Positions 17,411-21,885 of a stretch of DNA of 21,885 bases are shown here, piece after piece. Made by a program: the position numbers and the translations under genes. The DNA is taken from assembly GCA_001839685.1 (NCBI GenBank), contig MLAK01000665.1, positions 1 through 21,885 of the forward strand. Reading direction: 5' to 3'. Numbering within the stretch: position 1 is the first letter of the stretch; every line of letters begins with the position of its first letter. The DNA comes from Tritrichomonas foetus. Taxonomy: Eukaryota; Parabasalia; Tritrichomonadida; Tritrichomonadidae. Under the pieces are notes generated by a model. It was not told the origin of the DNA. It saw only the letters and a list, made by a program, of their open reading frames with translations, and did no database searches.

Positions 17411-18075
17411 TCAATTCTAAATTATTGAAGCATATTGAAATCACGAAATAAAATACTCACAAAACCTTCTCAATTACATCTATGTGATGTTTTTGATAAC
17501 GACATTGAACAAAAACAAGATGGAGTTTTTTGATAGAATTTCTCCAATTTTTATCAAATCAAGTCAAATCATCTTTATCCTTTAGTTTTATTTTTCCGAA
17601 ATTTCTAAATCACCTGAATAGTTTTGAGAAAACGAATATGTTCATATTTGATGATACTCACTTTAAAAAAGAAGAATAATAGAATACCACTGTTCAAAAA
17701 AATAAAAGACATTATAAAAGATTCAGACAAAGCATAGGCAGTTTTAAGAGAAAACTTGGAAATTTTTCAAAAGATCTCACAAAACTTCAACATTAGTTGT
17801 TTCATCAAATCACCATTTTTGAATAAATTATATTTTAAATTTTTCGCTTTCAGAATGTTTTATTTTTTAATTCAAAAGTATTTTTGTTGGAAGAAAGAAC
17901 TCCACTCCATGAAAAAGAAAAAATTCCATTTTAATCCTTTGTAATTATAAAAAGGGATCAAAATTGTGAATTTTTTTCAAATCTCATTTTAACAAGATTA
18001 TTTCTTTCTTTCATTTAAATTTCTTTTTGATATGCATAGATATTTGTAAAAATAAAAAAGCAATCAATGTTTTAG

Positions 18076-18077
<2 letters not shown>

Positions 18078-18127
<50 letters not shown>
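18078..18127 (+). repeat. Homopolymer of 50 adenines
   Basis: Uninterrupted A50 on the plus strand, ending 7 nt before the stop codon of the minus-strand phosphoesterase-like gene (T50 just after the stop in gene orientation). It is far longer than any other run in the window; the next is about 19 A near 21352. It could be a retrotransposed poly(A) tail, a slippage tract or an assembly artefact. Confidence 0.9.
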
Positions 18128-18128
<1 letters not shown>

Positions 18129-18134
18129 ATACAT

Positions 18135-18767
18135 TTATATAACACATTTCATTTCGAATGAAAAGTTTTCATCAATTCGAACCACTCCAAACGATCGTGG
18201 GCTTTTATCAATTGAACATTCGCCCACTGATGCAACTTTTAATTCTCTTACAAAAATAGAAGTCTTCGTTCCACCAAAAAGTGCCCACGTTCGAGTGTCG
18301 TCTTCAGGTACAAATTTTGCTTTAATTTTTTTGACAAGTTTGATTTCTTCCATTTCACTTGTTTCTAAAGGTTGTCCAAAATTCAATGAGATCAAAACTC
18401 TACCAATTCTGTTTGATATTTGGATACAAGTTTCATTACATAAAATAAATTTTCTACTCAAATAATTCAGAGTTTTAAAATCATTAATGTCAGGTGAATT
18501 TATTATGTAAAAATTGAGGGGTAAAACGGCAATTCTTTGAATGATGGCATTTAAAATAGTGGAGTGTTGGGGAAGCTTTTGATTAACTATTTCACCCAAA
18601 AAAATGACAATATTTGCACCAAATTTTGTTCGTGAATTTATGATAAAATTCACAAAACGAGTAATTGAATCAGAGGGCTTTTCTTGAAGGCCAACTCGCG
18701 GATTTGCAATTACCAAGGCTGTAATGCCTTTTTCTGGAAGTGGAATGGCTTTAATTCTGAAACTCAT
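18135..18767 (-). CDS. Calcineurin-like metallophosphoesterase-fold protein lacking metal ligands (candidate pseudoenzyme)
   Basis: Encodes 210 aa. The layout follows small calcineurin-like phosphoesterases (YfcE/MJ0936 type): first strand ALVIANPRVG (17-26) where enzymes have D-x-H; helix; IVIFLGEI (53-60) where enzymes have GD; FYIINSPDI (86-94) where GNHD is expected; VLISLNFGQP (124-133) where the HG motif sits; WALFGGTKTS (161-170) where GHTH is expected; then VASVGECSIDKSPRSFGVVR (178-197), very like the NPGS...PRSYAVL end of the family. Every metal-binding His/Asp except possibly Asp93 has been replaced, so catalysis is unlikely and a binding or scaffolding role is inferred. The frame is intact, so it is not simply a pseudogene. 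Known non-catalytic relatives such as Vps29 show that such losses occur. The start has an initiator motif 5 nt upstream. Confidence 0.72.
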   Translation of the reverse strand: MSFRIKAIPLPEKGITALVIANPRVGLQEKPSDSITRFVNFIINSRTKFGANIVIFLGEIVNQKLPQHSTILNAIIQRIAVLPLNFYIINSPDINDFKTLNYLSRKFILCNETCIQISNRIGRVLISLNFGQPLETSEMEEIKLVKKIKAKFVPEDDTRTWALFGGTKTSIFVRELKVASVGECSIDKSPRSFGVVRIDENFSFEMKCVI

Positions 18768-19448
18768 TCAGTGAGGGAAAAAAGAAAAAACGTTATGTCT
18801 TCAGAAAAAATAATTCAAATTCCATAGTTACTTGGCCTATATATTCAATTCATTTTAGATAAAGATGAGTGTTTATCTATCGAAATATAATCCTTCTTCT
18901 ATTTTTGTCGAACAACTTAATCCTAATTCCATGGAAATAGCATATCTTTCATAAAAAATTAAAGAAATCATCTTTTTAATGTTTCCTTTCATCATAATGA
19001 TGAAGTAATGTTGTTATACATTTCTGTTACAAAGAAAGTTTAAATAATTTATGTCCAAACTTGTAGTGTTTTAGTTATAGGCTAACAATTTCATACTTAC
19101 ATGCATTTTTTTCTTACAAAAAGCTTGAAATCAGCATACATCAAACTATTTCGAGTTTAACATCAATCACAAACTTCATAAATGATTTCAATGTAATTCA
19201 TAATGAAACAAATAAATGAATGAACACATATCTGGTGAAATGCATAAATTTTTTTTTTTCCTCATGAAACAACAGATTCATTGTTTACAGCAAAACTTGA
19301 CGACCAAGCTTTCCAAAATATGGAAGACACTTAGTCGTGATATATATGTATAATTGTTGTTTATAATAAACCAAATTAAGTTTCAAAAAATTGAACGAAT
19401 TGTGTTTTTTCAGATGTTTTTTAAAACAAAAAAAGCCAACAAAAAAAG
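18768..19448. other. Intergenic spacer, nothing recognisable
   Basis: 681 bp between two minus-strand genes, strongly AT-rich, with a T-run near 19250. No ORF with an ATG and protein-like composition, and no RNA gene or repeat was recognised. Confidence 0.55.
18770..18774 (-). promoter_or_regulatory. Initiator-like TCACT before the phosphoesterase-like gene
   Basis: On the minus strand CTCACTGA precedes the ATG. It matches TCA+1Py(T/A), with +1 at 18772, 5 nt upstream of the start codon. Confidence 0.5.
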
Positions 19449-20138
19449 TCATTTTGGTAAGAGTCTGAATGGTTTTGTGAACGACTTCACCGATGTAAAA
19501 ATTGCATTTTCAACAAAGCATAAAGGGATTGTTGGAAGGAATCCCAAAAGTAAAACCTTTACCGGATATTTTGGATACATCGCCGGCAGAGACGCTGCCA
19601 TGCTCCCGGCATTTCCGGCTGCAAGGCACAAGGTCGTTCGCATGTATTTTCCACCGAGCTTCTCTTTTGGAGGAAGAGCCATGTCAGCATACTCCTTCAT
19701 TGTGTTAAATCCGACCAATTGAGGGGTTGCTTCTTTCAAATCCTTTGAAAAATCTTTGAATGAAAATTCGCCATTTTCTGAATAGTTTTTGACAGGTGTT
19801 TGAACAGCTCTTGAAACAATGGACGATAGAGCAGCTGTGCTAATTGTCCATGGAACCCATTTTGAAAAGGTATCCAGATTTGGTTGGATGATTGCGTCAA
19901 GAACCCCGTTTGTGAAATCGAAAGCAGCAAACTCTGTGCCTGATCCAATTGATTCGAGAAGAAATACTTTCGCGTTGAAATCTTTTCGATCTGGCGACAT
20001 AAAATTGGCGATCGTTTTGTGAACCATTGAGTAAAGCATTCCGTTCATAAAAGTGTCGGCACTCTTCTTTAAAGCATATTCTAAATCCCTTTTCCTTAAA
20101 TTTTCATGTTCTTCTTTCTTTTCTTTCTTCTGGCTCAT
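19449..20138 (-). CDS. Membrane protein of unknown function, less AT-rich coding sequence
   Basis: Encodes 229 aa from the ATG at 20138. I do not recognise a family. Residues 1-25 are highly charged (MSQKKEKKEEHENLRKRD). The rest alternates hydrophobic, small-residue-rich segments with charged loops: about 96-113 (WTISTAALSSIVSR), 167-187 (TTLCLAAGNAGSMAASLPAM) and 193-216 (VKVLLLGFLPTIPLCFVENA), with a possible further one at 66-85. It ends basic (KSFTKPFRLLPK). There is no N-terminal signal peptide; this profile would suit an internal-signal organelle membrane protein, for example hydrogenosomal, but that is inference. The coding sequence uses more G/C-ending codons (GCC, CTC, CCG, AAG) than its neighbours, as trichomonad genes with high expression tend to. 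A TCATA initiator-like motif is 74 nt upstream, unusually far, so an unrecognised 5' feature is possible. Confidence 0.8.
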   Translation of the reverse strand: MSQKKEKKEEHENLRKRDLEYALKKSADTFMNGMLYSMVHKTIANFMSPDRKDFNAKVFLLESIGSGTEFAAFDFTNGVLDAIIQPNLDTFSKWVPWTISTAALSSIVSRAVQTPVKNYSENGEFSFKDFSKDLKEATPQLVGFNTMKEYADMALPPKEKLGGKYMRTTLCLAAGNAGSMAASLPAMYPKYPVKVLLLGFLPTIPLCFVENAIFTSVKSFTKPFRLLPK

Positions 20139-21387
20139 TTTGGTCTCGAGAACGTTTAAAATTTAGATATTCTATTCTTTCCGATAGAAAGATCAAATTG
20201 AATATTCAATATGACTCACTTTTTTTGAGAATTTCAAAAATTTGATATTGATGGTGATGTATTTTTAAAATGACCGAATGAAATATAGGGCCAATATTAT
20301 GATTAAGACAAAACAAAAATAAAATTTACGACACCATGTTTTATCAAATTGGAACCCTTCAGTAAATTTTATCTCATGAAGTTACCAAAAATAACAACAT
20401 TTAAAGATTTTGTATATATAAAATAAGAAGAAAAAGAAAAGGAGTATCTTATTTAACTCAAATCAAAATCCTTTTGTTTATGATGAATTTTACATCAAAG
20501 AATTAAGGCAGAAACCGCAAATGATATAATTAAATTGCTTTCATGAAAGATTTTATTACTCACATAAGTGACTTTTGGAATCATCATTCTCTTCGTTATG
20601 AATTTTTTTCATGAATTAATCACAAAGTGTAAACTTTGCAATTTCTTTCTTTGTTTGCGACATAAATTGATTTACCTAATGAATATTAATTCTATCAGGA
20701 AATTTTTGACTTTTCTTGTTTACAAAAAATAAATATCATTACTATTAGCTTTGATAAAATCCAGAAATGTACCTTGCGTATCTACATTCATATAAAAGAT
20801 CTATCCAAAGTGTTATTTTCCAAAAGAATTAATTTGAAAATTTTTAATCATCCAAATTTTACACAGTTTATGACTTTCTGATTAAATCAATCAGATATTT
20901 TTTGAAATACCTTTTTAATATGACTATTAATGCAAAATGGTGACTTTTAAGGATGTAGTCCCATGCCGTTAACTATTAAAAAAATTGAATATGTGATGAT
21001 GATGATGTTTCAGATGGGTATTGAAATATTTGAGATATCTCAGAATTATTTTGAAACAAACATGCACAAAAAGTGAATAATTTTTTCTGATGAAATCACA
21101 AAAAGCTGTCAGTCGCCCTCAAAAAGTAATAGATCTCCCTTAAAAAGTATTTTTAAGATTTCAATATAATCACTTCTGTAAACATCTGAAAAAAACAGTG
21201 ACTATTCAAAAAGTCATTTTTTTAAAATCAGATTTTCCGTAAGCTTCTTCAAACCCAATCCAAAATGAAGAAACATGGATTAATCTTGAAAGATAGCATT
21301 TAAATGGTCATTTAAAATCGTTTGTGTGATGACTAAATCCAACTGAAGCAGAAAAAAAAAAAAAAAAAAATATGATTAGTCATTACC
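20139..21387. other. 1.2-kb intergenic spacer
   Basis: AT-rich, without a supportable ORF or RNA gene. It contains a short GAT microsatellite (about 20995-21008), several scattered TCAAAAAGT/TTAAAAAGT words between 21060 and 21225, and an A-run at about 21352-21370. The promoters of the minus-strand membrane protein and of the plus-strand Trf4-like pseudogene lie at its two ends. Confidence 0.5.
21380..21384 (+). promoter_or_regulatory. Initiator-like TCATT before the Trf4-like pseudogene
   Basis: The putative +1 A at 21382 is 6 nt before the ATG at 21388. The promoter element of the broken gene thus appears to be preserved and fixes where its coding region began. Confidence 0.5.
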
Positions 21388-21885
21388 ATGTCTACTAATA
21401 TCATTGAAAAATATTTACAAAACTCAATCACCATCCCCAAAGATTCTCAGCGACTTAAATTCATATTCCAATTGGTGATATTGATTTCGTCATTCTAAAT
21501 TTACCAAAAGATTCTGATATTTCTAATATTTTAAGAACATTAACAAAACTCTTTTTAAAATCAAAAATGATTTCTAACTATAAAATAATTGATAATGCTA
21601 ATGTTCCAATAATTAAACTGTTAGAATGACCCTTTGGATTCAGTATTGATATATGTGCTTTGAATAATCATCGTGCAATGAATATTTCTCGTGTCCGAAA
21701 AAGTTTTAACTTATTCTCCACTTTTAAAGCCAATTTAAATGTTTATGAAACTTTTCATATATGGAATAAAATCTATGATCCTTCAAATGGTGGTATTGGC
21801 TCAAATCTTTTAATTAATTTTGTTTTATTTGGTTTTCAATCACGTCCTGATTTATCAGGTAATGCAGGAAGAATGTTTTTTTTTT
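21388..21885 (+). pseudogene. Broken Trf4/TUTase-type non-canonical poly(A) polymerase gene, cut by the window edge
   Basis: The intact relatives add nucleotides to RNA 3' ends. Three pieces are visible. An ATG frame at 21388-21498 begins MSTNIIEKYLQNSITIPKDS, like the helix before the nucleotidyltransferase domain. A second frame (from about 21459) gives IPIGDIDFVILNLP, the DxD metal site of SDID type, then NVPIIKLLE, and is stopped by TGA at 21627-21629. The same frame continues with PFGFSIDICALNN (third catalytic Asp) and GGIGSNLLINFVLFGFQ, the PAP/25A-associated GGLxSYxL helix, open to the last base. Between the first two pieces about 20 residues containing the GS motif are missing, which indicates a deletion with frameshift. 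So at least two lesions are present. The window ends in ten T, possibly a contig end, and the 3' part is not visible. Confidence 0.75.

Larger units (their letters stand above)
17404..18134. other. Intergenic spacer with a long poly(A) tract
   Basis: 731 bp without a supportable gene. A 62-codon plus frame at 17756-17944 starts with TTG and is Phe/Lys-rich, as expected from AT composition alone. The spacer ends in the 50-A homopolymer at 18078-18127. Confidence 0.6.

Noticed and set aside
17756..17944. 62-codon plus-strand frame before the poly(A) tract, considered as a retroposed gene body
   Set aside because: It starts with TTG and is Phe/Lys/Tyr-rich as expected from base composition; no homology could be seen.
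19354..19722. 122-codon plus-strand frame
   Set aside because: It is antisense to the membrane-protein gene and has a TTG start; a shadow of the less AT-rich real coding strand.
21060..21225. Repeated TCAAAAAGT/TTAAAAAGT words as a possible CRISPR-like or regulatory array
   Set aside because: Spacing is irregular, the words are short and AT-rich, and the copies are not conserved beyond about 8 bp.
1..21885. Bacterial-type features (operons, ribosome binding sites, CRISPR, insertion sequences)
   Set aside because: All recognisable genes are eukaryotic in type; no transposase, integrase or terminal inverted repeat of a mobile element was found.

Overview
The window looks like nuclear DNA of a trichomonad (Parabasalia), most likely a Tritrichomonas-type genome. 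The evidence is a strongly AT-rich sequence, intronless protein genes, a BspA-like (TpLRR) leucine-rich-repeat protein fused to a kinase, several CAMK-like kinases close together, traces of a Myb repeat, and TCA(C/T)(A/T) initiator-like motifs 5-19 nt before several ATG codons, as described for Trichomonas vaginalis. The species is inferred. Protein starts are placed at the first plausible ATG; several frames stay open further upstream through non-ATG codons, and these extensions are not used.

Layout. Positions 272-2407 (-) encode a TpLRR-TKL kinase fusion. Positions 2814-5012 (-) encode a large helical protein of unknown function. The stretch 5013-6827 has no intact gene that can be supported, but holds coding debris, including a single Myb-like repeat on the minus strand. 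Positions 6828-10130 (-) encode a BLM/Sgs1-type RecQ helicase with a probable N-terminal helical dimerisation element and C-terminal SUMO-interacting motifs. A 509-bp divergent promoter region separates it from a CAMK-like kinase (10640-12073, +). After a 1.9-kb spacer with a perfect 15-bp inverted repeat comes a second kinase (13964-15733, +) with a very long insertion inside the N-lobe. Next are a small secreted Cys-rich saposin-like protein (15835-16326, +) and, convergent to it, a third kinase with HLD in place of HRD (16405-17403, -). Then follow a 50-nt poly(A) tract, a calcineurin-like phosphoesterase fold protein that has lost its metal ligands (18135-18767, -), a membrane protein of unknown function with less AT-rich coding sequence (19449-20138, -), and a 1.2-kb spacer. 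The window ends in a broken Trf4-type nucleotidyltransferase gene (21388 to the edge, +).

There is no operon logic: genes sit on both strands with their own promoters. The functional theme is signalling (four protein kinases of two groups), one DNA-repair enzyme, and two or three trichomonad-specific proteins. The observations most worth following are the phosphoesterase pseudoenzyme, the kinase with a serine/charge-rich insert between its catalytic Lys and the alphaC Glu, the HLD kinase, the saposin-like protein lacking one conserved cysteine, and the decayed genes (Myb, Trf4). I do not see a multi-gene novel system such as a defence island or a biosynthetic cluster.
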